DNA of 64,000 nucleotides, from assembly GCA_036250195.1 (NCBI GenBank), contig JAVHZZ010000017.1, positions 2,294,001-2,358,000 of the forward strand. Reading direction: 5' to 3'. Made by a program: the position numbers and the translations under genes. Source of the DNA: Mixophyes australis (lineage: Eukaryota > Chordata > Amphibia > Anura > Limnodynastidae). Below are positions 9,861-21,310 of this stretch, piece by piece. The notes below the pieces were generated by a model that saw nothing but the letters and a program-made list of their open reading frames with translations, had not been told where the DNA came from and made no database searches. How positions within the stretch are numbered: position 1 is the stretch's first letter; each line of letters begins with the position of its first letter.

Positions 9861-10540
9861 ATATTTTCCACCATATTTAATTGCACATGTGCTGGAAACA
9901 ACATACTCTGCATTGCTGGGGAATGTGGTATTTTCTGTGGTAAAGAGCTGGCTAAGTCCTGATGATCTAGCAGCTTCAACCTTTTCTTTTGGGCTGGAAA
10001 ATGTTGTTGCAGCTCTTGTTGTCTAGTAGCTTGGGTCTTTTCCTCTAGACTGCCACTCCTGTAGCATGTAGTCTGACAGCTTGACTCTGGGTAATGGGGA
10101 TGACAAAAACCTGTCCACATCCCATGACCAAGATCGTTTCCCAGGAGCACATCTCACATTTATTTGCCAGCTCCCCAATCGAGACGTACCCTCACCGTGG
10201 GCACTTCGAGTCCATCTGGAACTGTGACTTTGGCAGTCTAGCCTGGCAATGCTGCAGCAGGTTCAGCAAGGATGGGGGCTCACCACAGTGATTGAGGTCC
10301 CTGAGACTCTCAGGCCTTCTCCCTGCAATGGTCAAACTTGGGTGCTTCCACCTCTTTTTGGGTGTCTTTTTGGCCTCTTCACTGAGTCACTTTTCTCTGT
10401 GACATACGCCACTGGACTTTCTGGTACAAGAACAATCTTTTTAGGCCCACCTCCCTTAGTCGGGTATGCAAGTCAGCCTGTGGGACAGTCTGGCCTTAGG
10501 TGACCGGTTTTCCCACAGCCATAACACTTCCTATCCAGTC
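9850..10540 (-). pseudogene. Gypsy-type gag zinc knuckle and protease-region relic
   Basis: On the minus strand, about 10535-10480 encodes CYGCGKTGHLRPDCP, a CX2CX4HX4C zinc knuckle, followed by a stop. Further along, about 10210-10120, a frame reads VTVPDGLEVPTVRVRLDWG and then DVLLGNDLGHG, resembling the segment after gag in vertebrate gypsy elements near the protease. Stops and frame changes show decay. Its upstream gag part is probably 13640-14370, separated by the LTR and Penelope insertions. Confidence 0.6.
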
Positions 10541-10607
10541 TAGTCTGATGACTTCCAGGAACAGGGTGGAATTGCAGCTAGCTACAAGCACCTGGGTTAG
10601 TGGCTAC

Positions 10608-11109
10608 TGTTAGGATCTGCCTCATGATGCTGCTTTAGCTCCTGCCTCTGGGACTATATTTATTATTATATTGACCCTGCAGTACCTGTGAACCACCAGA
10701 GGTGCTGTTATTCTGCCTTCTCTTCTCACTATCAGGGACTACTAGCTGCACTATGTTAATCATTCACACCTGATTGTTTACTATATATGCCTGCCTCTCC
10801 CAGTTTCCTTTGATGGTCATTAATGTTTCTGTGCCTGTAATGTTTATTTACCCTTGGACTAACTGCCTTGCTTTTTCTCTTTTCCTGTGGAAATCCTTGC
10901 TTAGCCAGTTTCTGCTTTTCTGTAAGCATTTAGCATTCATCTCTATCTTGTCAGTTGGAGGTAAACCTGATATTTGCCTTATACCTGGAAGTCTGTTTAT
11001 TCACTGATCTGGCCTGTGTTTAACTTGCATCACATGGACTGTGTTTTCCACTACATTAAACAGTTTAATACTTTCAATATATTTCTGGCTCCGTGGCTTT
11101 AATTGGACA
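10608..11109 (+). mobile_element. Gypsy-type LTR, probably solo
   Basis: A 502-bp block starting TGTTAGGATCTGCC and ending GGCTTTAATTGGACA, with TG...CA ends, an ATTAAA signal at about 11056 and the phrase CTGGCTCCGTGGCTTTAATT near the 3' end, as in many frog gypsy LTRs. The poly(A) signal makes it plus-oriented, opposite to the gag relics on either side. I see no matching flanking duplication and no primer-binding site after it. Confidence 0.55.
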
Positions 11110-12402
11110 GAACGAATAATGAACAGAGGTTCATGTTAGAAGGACAAATTAGCACTCCTTATGTTAATTAAAATATAACTTTTAATGATTATTGTTTAAT
11201 AATGACATCCCCCCGGAAAACAAGGTGAAATATATTAAAATAACTTACAAATACACACATACACACGTGTGATAAAAACAAAAACACCAACTGATAGGGA
11301 TCTATTATATAAGGAAATAGTCTGGTGGATACAAAGAGTATCTTGTATAAAACCTTTTTTAGCAAACCATTTACTGGTAAGTGGTGGTTGGTAAGAAGAC
11401 AAAAATGATTTGAAGAGTAATTGAGAACCGTGTCTCTTATTGTGTTGGTGTTACAAGCCTTCTAGTCACCACTGTAACAAATGTAGCAGGCAGATAACGG
11501 AGTAAGGTACTGGATCTTAGTGAATTTAATAAGGGGAACCCCCTAGCTCAAAAAGGTCTTAGCTTGTGTGATGCTATTGGTAAGTTTTAAATACAAGGCT
11601 TATTCTGGATTATTGACAGTATGAAGCACTACACCATAGCGCATCTATACTGAGGCTGGTGTGCTTCCTGCACTGTGTAATATTGTCAGCAATAATAAAG
11701 GCAGATAGCTCATTGCCAGTAATGGCTCTATGTTACCAGAAAAAGACCCTGATATAAAACAATTGACAGTCTCTATAGTAGACACTGTTCACAGCAATTA
11801 TACATTTAGGTGCATCTATGATAAGGCTGGTGCAATTCCTGCAATGTATGACCTTGTCAGCTATACCACATGTAATTAGCTCATTACCAGTAACAGCTCT
11901 GTGGTACTGAAAGAGTTCCCTGATATGAGTGAGCTTATGTGTAGTCTCCGTGAAAGACAATAGTCTCAGCAGCTGAGCTAGTTTTATCTGGCTAACAAAA
12001 GATCCCCTATTGTAGCTAAAAACCGTTATGTTCAGCCAGTGGGATCAGATGCTACGATTGACATACTGTCCAGCCAATAGTGAATGGGATTACCGTGACA
12101 TCACACGCTGGGAAGGCCATTCCTAGGCTGATAGAGACAGCTGGTCTCTCCACAGGGGAATCCCTTGTGGGTATCGAATCAGAGGAGGAGAAATAATGAT
12201 AGACAGATGAGCCAGCCAATGCCTGTCCTTGGAGCATTTTGGATTGAAATAAGATCCTGCAGACCAAGGATTAAAATGACAGCGATAAGGATGATGTTAA
12301 ACATGGTAAGTAATCACTTTTTCTACTGAATATCAGTATAGATCATGAATAATGATAACAAATAACATGCAGACTGTTTTAAATAACGGGAATGCGATAA
12401 GC

Positions 12403-12705
12403 TGGATCTCTCCTGCTGTTATAATATCAGCAGGAAATAGCTGATAAAGTGTGCCTTCCATAGTGTTAAGTTGTCAAAGTAATATTACTTGGCAGATCAG
12501 AAAATCTATATATGGAAAACCCTTCTAAGTGTGATATAAGAGAAAGAGGGCATCAAACTGGAGGAATAAAATATGTACATTCTTGATAATCTTGGATTAA
12601 ATAGCAGATCAAATAGAACAGGTATACATGTGACAACTGGGATTGTACTGACAAAAGATAGTACTTGTGACAGTTCATATAGTCACAGACCTGTCTGAAA
12701 TTTTT
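12403..12705 (+). repeat. Inverted arm of Penelope-like element (left)
   Basis: Nearly identical to the reverse complement of 13352-13636, starting CTCTCCTGCTGTTATAATAT and including the start of the ORF (MYILD...GLNSRSNRTG read on the plus strand). It diverges near 12700 at a run of T. Confidence 0.9.
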
Positions 12706-12875
12706 TTTTTAAGATATCAAGAATGCTTATAATAAATTCCAGAAATGCCACCAGGAAGGTTGGAACTGTTGCTGGATTACCCAAGAGAGAATGATAAAAT
12801 GTTTCTCCTTTTCATAGGCCATTCTGGCCAGTAATTAGGACGATAATCTTCTGAAGCAGTAACACTTGAGGAATA

Positions 12876-13472
12876 TCACAGAAAGCAGGCATAGCTGTTA
12901 TTTTCATTGAGGCCGAGAGGTTGTACAGAATTAAGCAGAAATATCCATTTGTTTTCTGTCTGCAGGAGTATTCTGTCTTGGTCTCCGCCTCTAATGCCCA
13001 TTTTTATGCTTTCAATTCCTGTGACAGTGAGCAAACGAAAGTCACCGTTGTGTGTCAGATGAAAATGTTTGGCAATAGGTGTTATGTTTCTCATTCGTTC
13101 CTTATCACGTGTAAAGTTCCGAATGCAGCCAACATGTTCTAAAATGCGCTGTTTCAGTGGGCGATTGGTCTTCCCCATATACTGTTTATTGCATGGACAG
13201 GAGAGTAGGTACACCACTCCCTGAGTATCACACGTTATGAAGTTGTCTATCATATGTGTAGAACCATACCTATCTATGACTGTATAGGTTTTTTTCATAT
13301 AAGGACAAGCTTTACACCTGCCACATTTATGTGAACCTTTGAATTTATTTTCAGGTTTCAGACTATATGAACTGTCACAAGTACTATCTTTTGTCAGTAC
13401 AATCCCAGTTGTCACATGTATACCTGTTCTATTTGATCTGCTATTTAATCCAAGTGCATCAAGAATGTACAT
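12876..13472 (-). CDS. GIY-YIG endonuclease domain of Penelope-like element
   Basis: An open frame of 198 codons. It contains a Cys cluster CGRCKACPY, then GVVYLLSCPC and QYMGKTNRPLKQRILEHV, matching the GIY-YIG endonuclease core of Penelope-like elements (GVVY for GIY, QYMG for YIG, then the Arg/Glu-His helix). It ends with EIKMGIRGGD-like sequence and a stop. In complete elements this domain follows the reverse transcriptase and nicks target DNA; here only the C-terminal part is present. The first codons lie in the right inverted arm. The ATG at 13472 may only be an internal methionine of a longer lost polyprotein. Confidence 0.85.
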   Translation of the reverse strand: MYILDALGLNSRSNRTGIHVTTGIVLTKDSTCDSSYSLKPENKFKGSHKCGRCKACPYMKKTYTVIDRYGSTHMIDNFITCDTQGVVYLLSCPCNKQYMGKTNRPLKQRILEHVGCIRNFTRDKERMRNITPIAKHFHLTHNGDFRLLTVTGIESIKMGIRGGDQDRILLQTENKWIFLLNSVQPLGLNENNSYACFL

Positions 13473-13636
13473 ATTTTATTCCTCCAGTTTGATGCCCTCT
13501 TTCTCTTATATCACACTTAGAAGGGTTTTCCCTATATAGATTTTCTGATCTGCCAAGTAATATTACTTTGACAACTTAACAATATGGAAGGCACACTTTA
13601 TCAGCTATTTCCTGCTGATATTATAACAGCAGAGAG
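13352..13636 (-). repeat. Inverted arm of Penelope-like element (right)
   Basis: Reverse-complement partner of 12403-12705 with only scattered mismatches. Together with the spacer it could form a stem of about 290 bp with a loop of about 650 bp. Confidence 0.9.
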
Positions 13637-13639
13637 ATG

Positions 13640-14370
13640 TTCTTCAATTCATAAAATTCTTTGGTGTTGGCTGCTAGACTGGCGCTTCTGCCAGGGTGGC
13701 CAAACCACTACATTTTGATTTGCCAACTGGGGCGCTACTTCAAATATTATTGTGTTGTGGTCCAGTACCAATTTTTTTACCCTCTGTGTGCACCGGCGAG
13801 ACAACTGCTCCCTGCAAATTAAACCATTTAAATCCACCCAGGTCTTGACACCAGATCCATTCACACATCTCATCACAAACTGCCACAGCTGGTTAGCAAA
13901 TTCCTCATGGTTGATGAGAAGGCTTCTGCCAGATCCTCACATTTCTGCCAGTAGGTTCCTGGGGTAATAATGTAGCACTTAAAGAGAACTTTCTTTACCA
14001 CTTCAGAGTCTGCACAGTCATCTGGGGTCAATACACAATAGGCCTCTAATGCACGCCCTTGCATTGTAAGGACCAAATATTTGACCCACTCCTTTTTGGA
14101 CAAAGCATGGAGTTTAGAAATCATTCCAAACACCTGCAAGTGTAAATCACTGTCTCCAACACCGTCCTGAAATTCGGTAAAGTGACAGGACCCAAATCAT
14201 GGTGCAGCAGATGATGACTTTTTACTGTACAATTTTTCTTGCTTTGCACAGGATTTCGAGATCTACCTTGGACATTGAGGTGTAGTTAACCATCTTTTGC
14301 ATTCCCTTGTGTGGAAGGAGCTCTTCACTTGAGTAACTCGGCTCTCCAAAAAAAAACCCCTAGCATTATC
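13640..14370 (-). pseudogene. Gypsy-type gag N-terminal relic (SCAN-like region)
   Basis: Minus-strand frames give MQKMVNYTSMSKVDLEILCK at about 14310-14250, then KEWVKYLVLTMQGRALEAY, VKKVLFKCYIITPGTYWQ, and after a stop REQLSRRCTQRVKKLVLDH. Order and spacing fit the SCAN-like capsid domain of vertebrate gypsy gag proteins (W..L...L.G.A..AY...VK..IL..Y.ITP). At least two stops are present. The relic ends at the Penelope arm; its zinc-knuckle part is probably 10.5 kb. Confidence 0.6.
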
Positions 14371-14399
14371 AAATTGCTTGTCACCAGTTATAAACTGTG

Positions 14400-15264
14400 A
14401 CTGGATGGGCTTACTCTGCTACCCAGTGTTTGGAGAGGGAGATCTTAAACAGTTTAGTTGGGTTTCCTTCTTACTGTCTGTATCTGGCTGTTACTGACCA
14501 CTTCTACTGGTGTCACCTGTCAGCAGATATTCACCGACTGTGAATGCCAACTGCACATGAGTTGTAGGAGAATAGTGTTGCCACCAGCTGTCCCCAGGCT
14601 CTTTGAGCTCCAGTATCGTGCTCTGCAGACTGGGACTCCTGGATTCATGTGTGAATCTAGGAGGCGCCTCTGCAAGTCTCCTCCAGAAGCCACTGAACTA
14701 CAGCTGCCAGCTGAGTTTACACACAGAGAGCTCCAGGCTCCTACTTTATCCAGGGGCTGCTCCTGCAGCCCCCACTGTACCATCAGGGATTGGAGACCCC
14801 TCCGACACTCCAGTCATCCTGTACTTACAAATGGGAACCAGAGTGGAGGAATTAAAGCTCTGGCTGAGCTCCGATCCTCACTGGACCAGCAGTGGGGGGA
14901 GAAGCAATTTCTTTTGTTTTATACACATTTGAAATAACATTTTATAAACACACATATCACTTTATACATTTCTACTCCTGGGCTAACCCTTTCAGCGCCA
15001 ATATCTACATTTATATATTTATTAAAATACACTTTAAAATACATTGCACCTTCGGCACATAGCACTGGGGGGTTAACCCAATTGGCACCGCAGCATTGGA
15101 AGGGTTAATCTTTACACGGATGGGAAACCAGCCACAGGGTATGGTAAAATCTACTAACTACATCTTATTAAGATCAGAATTATGCAATCACTCTGCCAGT
15201 GTGTTCAAATTTAATATAATCCTACTCTGTTGTACAGTATCTGACAGTTCGCATTTTCCCAAGA

Positions 15265-15304
<40 letters not shown>

Positions 15305-15960
15305 TTTCAAGTTCAAATATAATATATATTTTCTATACTTTCCGATGCCTTGTGTTTTATATGATATTATACTTTCTTCACATTCCTTACATTGTACTAC
15401 CACATAATTAATTATACTTTTATTAAAATAACCAATTGTTTAGTAATTCCCATGATGTTCATTATTCATTTTGTATCTCAGAGACAACAAAATTTAATTT
15501 GTAGGAATGAAACATGTTAAATGTTATCTAGATGTAAAATAAATTCCCTGATTAAGTAGATACAGTGTTTCTAGAGTCTTATTCTTTGTCTTAAACTGAT
15601 TTGGATATTCCAGGCCTCATGTTCTCTCCAATCTATTAACTGCTACAGCTGCTGTACACGTGTATGCTGGTGCCCTATCATGTATATATATTCTTTAAAA
15701 GTCCCTTTCTGTTGAATATTGTGATGCCAAGACAATACACTGTCATGATAGTGATATGCTGCAGCAGAGGAGCACCTAAATCTGCATTATCACCTAATTG
15801 TTGCATGTTATCATGTTACTGCTCCTCCTCTCTCTGGAGCCCCGGGGCCTGCTCCATGCACAAGTGTTTCCCGTGGTTCCGTGGTTCATCTCACAGCTCT
15901 GACTAAATTGACATTTTGGCGCAGGGCCAAATTATGCGATCGACTCACCCCGCCCCCTTT
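14400..15960. other. No recognised gene; (TA)n at 15270-15301
   Basis: Short ORFs overlap on both strands (14458-14937) without any motif I know. A TA microsatellite lies at about 15270-15301. The stretch 15900-15975 becomes GC-rich with a CCCCGCCCC box and CCGGAAGTA, right before the ORF at 15982. Confidence 0.5.
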
Positions 15961-15981
15961 TGATCTCCCGGAAGTAGAAGT

Positions 15982-16157
15982 ATGAGTAAGCAGGATGATC
16001 AATCAGGAGTTGCAGTCATGGAGATTGTGGCTTCTGATTGGACCTCCTGCTCACAAGCCACTGCCACAGCCATATGTACACGGAGGAGCCAGAAACGAAG
16101 GTGTCCCGGGAAAAGCGGCTGCATAGAGCAGACCCTGGAGCTGGAAAGGGGCAAAAA
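15982..16157 (+). CDS. Possible first coding exon, unrecognised
   Basis: An ATG-started frame, MSKQDDQSGVAVMEIVAS and on, with basic RRSQKRRCPGKSG, stays open to GGCAAAAAG followed by a donor GTAATA at 16158. Upstream within 80 bp are a GC box (CCCCGCCCC) and an ETS-like site (CCGGAAGTA), typical of a CpG-type promoter. No downstream exon or domain was found, so it may be a chance ORF or the 5' end of a retroelement. Confidence 0.25.
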
Positions 16158-16770
16158 GGTAATATGTAACAATTATTTGATAATGCAACTTTAATCTCAA
16201 TTATGTCAAGGCTTTTTAGGTGGTTTCACTATACCCAATGTATTGTTTTTAGTGACAAAGCCCTGTATAAAATAAAATCCTTTCAGAAGCATAATTAAAG
16301 GGGTTTCCAACCATCACATGTATTTAATGGCTTGTATAGGCTTTACTCCAAGTTTTAGTAAATACACAACTTTTACGTCCTGGTTTCCCTCTGTACGTTT
16401 AACGCGTGTGGTGATACCACGGGGCAGAGCTGTGTGTTTGTGTTGCTCTGCTCTGCTTTCTGTATAATTGTACCCAGTGAGCAGCTTTATGTTGTATCCT
16501 AGGGCAAGAAAATAATCCACTCTCCCTGATGTTATAAATACATGGCTAAAATCACGGAAGGAGGCTACTAAGAAAATAAATGCTTGTAGTAACATTTTCA
16601 GGATGGTGTGTAGAAGATAAAATAAAGCAATCTGAAGGTGGAACAAACAAGCAAAACATCGCACAGCTGGTATTTCAGTACATAGACATCAAACTAGGTG
16701 GAGCTTGATCTGCTCTAGTGGGGAATGCAAAATATCTTTACCATCGTGGTATAAAGGAAATGTATATATT

Positions 16771-17323
16771 GGGGGTCATTTAGAGTTAGACGTACGTCAT
16801 TGTTTGCATAAGATGTGTATTTTCATACTGCAATGATTCCAAAATCCAGAAAGTATATGTCCATATATAGAGTTATTTATATCGCTGACATCCGTCCGCC
16901 TTTGTCTGGAAAAGCAGAATAAGGATGTGCAGGGACTAGCATGCATGGGCTGAGCACAGTATGGGTGGGTTCATGTAATTGTAACATAACATCTGCAAAT
17001 ACGCCTTTTAGGGCTCGAACCTCATACAGGTATTAGATTTTTGGTGCAGGTATATGATGATGACTATCAGCCCTATTTAGCTGTTTCTAATTTGCTGATT
17101 GAGTATTGCGTAATTGACATTTCCATTTTTAATTACATTTTATATCTGCACCCCACTGTATCGGGGGGGGGGGGGGGGGGCAGACCTACATTGGTCACAA
17201 AGAAACTGTTTTTGAGCTGCAGGCATCTTGAGACTCAACATCAATGAGTAATTCCACTTTTTTATGTACATTATTTCCAACGTACGTTTGGTGCGCAAAT
17301 GCGTCCAACTCTGAATAAGCCCC
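16771..17323. mobile_element. MITE with 3-bp target duplication (ATT)
   Basis: The ends GGGGGTCATTTAGAGTTAGA and, inverted, GGGGCTTATTCAGAGTTGGA are imperfect terminal inverted repeats; ATT flanks both sides (16768-16770 and 17324-17326). It is 553 bp with no transposase. A G-homopolymer of about 18 lies at 17163-17180. Three-bp duplications and G-rich ends fit PIF/Harbinger-like MITEs. Confidence 0.6.
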
Positions 17324-17864
17324 ATTATGTCTTTATTGTACTAGTTATGATTTTGTTGTATATGTTGTTATGTGTACACTGTGCATGTGGTTATTTTACC
17401 ATTTCCATGCAATACATTTTCTAATGAAAGAATTGTGTCTGTGTTTTTCTTCTTACTGTAGCAATAACTAGATATTTATGTGGATAAGAAATTCCCTTGC
17501 TATGGGCATATTTCAAAAGAGCTTTATTCACTACACAGAGAGAGAGGGATGCAACACTTTTTATTGTAGCTATTTGTTTGACTGTACAAGTCAGCTTCTC
17601 TTAGGCAAAATAGATGTACACTGGGACCAGTACCTGTGCAATACCTGTCATTAATACCAATTGCAAAATCAGGACAATTTAATCCAATTGCCAATCCACT
17701 CAAACCATGCACAGTTTGCCAATAGTTCCCCCCGATCAGCCCAAACACCTTTCCTAGTAGGTTCAGCGTATTTGACCAACACAAATTGTGACTGTTCAAG
17801 GAAAGGTAGGTGAGGTCTAAGGTTAAGGCAGCTCAGGGGTTATGGCTGCCCTCCCACCTCCTCC

Positions 17865-18240
17865 AGGTAAATCTTGGTCCTGCTCAGAATGTGGGAAATG
17901 TTTTCCTAAAATATTACTTCTTAAGTATCAGAGAAGTCATACCGTGAAGAAACCATATTACAGAATGTTGGAAATATTTAGCACATAATTCACTTCTTGT
18001 TGCGCACCATACAGGAGAAAGACCATGTCATACAGGAGAGATATTCTTGCTCTGAATGTGGTAAATGTTTTACACATATTCCAAATTGTTAAATATCAGA
18101 GAAATCACTTAGGGAACAGCCAAATTCATGTGCTGATGTGGGAAAGGGTTTCAAAGTAATTCAGAAAGGTATTGTATGTCAGAGAAGTAATGAAGGGGAG
18201 AAACGTTATTTTATGCCCTGAATATGGGCATGTTTTACAA
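17865..18240 (+). pseudogene. C2H2 zinc-finger relic
   Basis: Translation shows [20 protein letters not shown], the start of a C2H2 finger, followed by decayed repeats (CTCTGAATGTGGTAAATG, ATCAGAGAAATCA) about 84 nt apart. Histidines and linkers are lost and stops are frequent. It resembles the finger exon of the gene at 33.3-34.6 kb but is on the opposite strand and much older. Confidence 0.65.
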
Positions 18241-18479
18241 GTTCTTGCTGTCTGGATGTCCCATGTGGCTATAAATGAGGTTGGGATTTCCTGCAATGGG
18301 TTGGCAGTGGTCTTCTCCTGGGCCTGCTGTGGTGTTGGTAGGAGCAAGAAAGGGAACATGCTGGCAGTTTATTGATGGCCAATGTATGTGGCCCCATGCA
18401 GACTCAGACATGAATGTTCAGCTGTGGTGGAGGGCAGCCACTTGCTAAGTGTTTTCAACATCGGAAGACAGTTCAGGCA

Positions 18480-18925
18480 TGGGAAACCTGCTTGAAAAAG
18501 ACATAACAAATTAAATATAGATACAAAGCATCCCTGACTTAGGAGACATCCAGACAGGGAGGCAGCATTATTATTGGAGAATGGGTTTAAGAATGTTTTT
18601 AGAGTTCCTTATAGGGAGTCCAAAGAGTTGAAACTGTACGGATATTTGATGTCAGCCATGCATTATGCACTGTAAATGGTCCCTAAAACAAAGCCCAGAA
18701 TATTCAGCCTGATTCATCATTTGTCAATTCCAAAGAAAGATTCGGTGACTAATGGGATCAGTAAGGAGACATGTTCTGCATCATACACCTCGCTTGATGC
18801 GGCCATTCTGTGAGAGGCATCTTCCTGAAGCTTTCACCTCCTTAAAAGAGTGGGTGCTAAGGGGGGAAATGGGAATCAAGTCAGTTATCCACTATCTGGA
18901 CATTTTTCTTTTCATGTGACGAGAC
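18480..18925 (+). pseudogene. Ngaro reverse transcriptase relic
   Basis: Frames give RRHPDREAALLLENGF, SLIHHLSIPKKDSVTNGI and SASYTSLDAAIL, matching the N-terminal part of Ngaro reverse transcriptases (FRLIHHLS..., then the YTSFDEA segment). Stops interrupt it and the catalytic palm is not found. Probably the same element as the recombinase relic at 20650-20945, separated by 1.7 kb of other repeats. Confidence 0.65.
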
Positions 18926-19433
18926 CAGCGTCTTATGAAAACCTATAATGAATGGGGATAGTATTGGGACAGTCATGCTCCTCAGATTTTGATGATCAGT
19001 GTCAGGACACCAGGGCATTAGAGTCAAGGCCCACAGAGTAGCCCTGGTACCTTGGTGTTCTTTGGATCACGCAGACAAAGAGGAGTGGTAGCTATAATAG
19101 TACCTTTATTACAGAAGGTGCAAACACAACTGTAACACAATAACTATATTAAATCGCCAACATCTAAAAACCTCCCCAACACATCCCCAGATAAAGATAT
19201 GAGGAACCGTTACATATGTTTAAACAGTATTTCTTTGGCCGGGCTAAGTTGTAAAAAAGTCTCTGGTCCTGATGCTTTTGTCACAATAGCTCAGTACTCA
19301 GGTCTTCCAGATTCCTCCGATTTCTACACTTCTAGGCTTGCTGGTCCTGGCCTCCCGGCCTTATGTTCACTACCAAGATGTTAGCAGCCTGGACCCCTGT
19401 CACCCTACTCCTGTAGGCACACCAGGGGGTAAA

Positions 19434-19593
19434 TGTATCAAGCTGAGAGTTTTCCGGCGGGTTTGAAAAACCAATCAGATTCTAGCTATCATTTATTTAG
19501 TGCATTCTACAAAATGAAAGCTAGAATCTGATTGGTTGCAATAGGCAACATCTCCACTTTTCAAACCCGCCGGAAAACTCTCAGCTTGATACA
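19434..19593. mobile_element. Palindromic MITE
   Basis: The first 36 bp (TGTATCAAGCTGAGAG...) are the exact reverse complement of the last 36 bp, and after a 20-odd-bp asymmetric insert the complementarity continues (CCAATCAGATTCTAGCT), so nearly the whole element folds back. No coding capacity. The TA-rich edges suggest a Tc1/mariner-type MITE, but the target duplication is not clear. Confidence 0.75.
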
Positions 19594-20176
19594 ATTGTAA
19601 TCAGGACACACGTTGGAGCTGGTAGGAGACAGATCTTCAATACCAAGCTCAGGATATCCAATAAACAACCCTTGGTCTCCTTGCAGTCTCTTTTTAAACA
19701 GTTCAGAATACCCACAGGTGAAATCCCGTCCTGTAAGGTTATCCCAAGTCCATACAGAATGCCATTGGCTCCCAAATCAGGGGTTGGATATGGGAGTGGA
19801 GAGAAGTCATCCCCACATGGGTTTCCCCCCAGCTGGTATAGTGCATAGTAGTCTGACACAGTCCTAGAGAGAACAATAGAGTAGCAAACTGGTTACTGCA
19901 GGGCTTAATCCCAGATGATGAATAGCAACTTCCTGTTTCAATCCCTTCTATACATTTATGTTGTGAAAGGGGCTCCAGCTGCTCCAGACTTCCTGTCCTC
20001 ACTAAGGGAGGGGGTAACTGGCCAGGATATAGTCCAGCAGACAATTTGTAGTCCAAAAGAGGCACATGGAGCCCACCTGGATATATATTTATGAACCTGT
20101 AGTTTTAGTCCATTGACTCTTCATTCAGAACCATATTATGAAATCCATATACTTCAACCAAATGAATCCACAGAGT

Positions 20177-20177
20177 C

Positions 20178-20209
<32 letters not shown>

Positions 20210-20655
20210 CGTTTATTTGTAAGGCGCCACATGGTTTCCGCAGTACAAACAGTAGACCATACAGGGCAAAACAGTACAGAACATTAAACATAAAATACCA
20301 ATACTTCGTAAACTCCGGGCAGGCAAATACAGTAGAGACGGAGTGGAAGAACAGGTATGGAGACAGGAGGAAAGAGGGCCCTGCTCATACGAGCTTACAT
20401 CCTAAGGGAGGGTGGACAGAATCAGGCACAGAAGGGAGCCAGTGAGGCAAAGGGGAGAACTGAAGAGATGAGAGGTTAAGTGGATGGTTGGTAGGCCTTA
20501 AGAAACAGGTGAGTTTTAAGTGCCCGTTTGAAGGAGCACAGGTTGGGTGAGAGATGGATGGAGCGAGGGAGGTCGTTCCAGTGAAGGGGGGCAGCGCAGG
20601 AGAAGTCTTGGATTCTAGAGTGGGAATTATATGTGCCAAATGGGGATAACAATAT
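20177..20655 (-). mobile_element. 5'-truncated L2/CR1-like LINE
   Basis: Minus-strand translation of 20661-20476 contains SRIQDFSCAAPLHWNDLP and [20 protein letters not shown], matching the last residues of the ORF at 21311-22561. A 3' UTR follows and a (TAA)n tail ends at about 20177. It is inserted within the Ngaro relic. Same family as the next LINE but opposite strand and older. Confidence 0.85.
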
Positions 20656-20945
20656 ATCCAAATACTAGTGACCAGATACATACCTTTGTATGGGGGGATT
20701 GTAACTGTAATCCTATCTCGGCACAATCAGCTTTTCTGTATCACTTTCAGTTTATATCTATTGTCAGACAGTGCATGGGGAAGCTGGGGGGGTCAGTGGC
20801 AGAATATGGGTTACACTCCTTCCTGATTGGGACAGTAATGGAGGCTGTCAGCTGGGGCTGAAGTGACAAGATGATTATGTATATAGGGAAATGGGAATCA
20901 AGTGGTTTCAGATCTTATGTAAAGCTCCAGTTTCTACTATAAAGA
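20655..20945 (+). pseudogene. Ngaro tyrosine recombinase relic
   Basis: A frame reads YHFQFISIVRQCMGKLGG, then AEYGLHSFLIGTVMEAVSWG, and after a stop GKWESSGFRSYVK. Spacing matches the HxxR...GRW.S..F..Y boxes of Ngaro recombinase, but HSFR has become HSFL, so the catalytic arginine is lost. Too decayed to be functional. Confidence 0.7.
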
Positions 20946-21310
20946 TTTAAGAAAAGGAGGTAGGAGATGTATTTCCAATTTGGAAAATCTCTCCACCTCT
21001 ACCCCAGTCCCTCTCCCTTCTCCCCCTCATCATAAAAAATTAAAAAATAAAACAGCAGTTTTATTTCTATTTGTTATATATATCCAACCTTACATGGTCT
21101 ATCTTTGGTACGGGAAAAGTCCTCACTTGTACACTCACCACGTAGGCCGTTAATTCCCAACTACCAATTGGAATGTGACATAGAATATAATCTATATTTC
21201 TATAGCCATTTGTATTTTTGCTTTGTTTTGTTTTATTTTATTTTTTGTTTCCTCTCCGATTTTTAGATTGTGTAACCTTGGTTCTTATTTAATGTCAACA
21301 ACATGTACGG

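Larger units (their letters stand above)
11110..13636 (-). mobile_element. Penelope-like retroelement, rearranged
   Basis: The interval holds a GIY-YIG endonuclease ORF (minus strand) flanked by two inverted arms of about 290-300 bp (12403-12705 and 13352-13636). Region 11460-11960 contains a diverged 175-bp-spaced direct duplication (GCATCTATACTGAGGCTGGTG and GCATCTATGATAAGGCTGGTG). No reverse transcriptase remains. Inverted partial copies of this kind are known for Penelope elements. The left boundary is taken from the end of the LTR and is not certain. Confidence 0.65.

Noticed and set aside
10774..11007. Hydrophobic ORF in the LTR
   Set aside because: It lies within the LTR and matches no protein; chance ORF in pyrimidine-rich sequence.
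17000..17040. GGGCTCGAACCTC, resembling a tRNA T-arm
   Set aside because: No matching acceptor, D or anticodon arms around it; it lies inside a MITE.
18925..20110. Possible LTR starting TGTCAGGACACCAGGGC near 19000
   Set aside because: The start looks LTR-like, but I could find no matching end, no poly(A) signal and no second copy.
20113..20445. Plus-strand ORF with a leucine run
   Set aside because: The leucines are the translated ATT tail of the minus-strand LINE.
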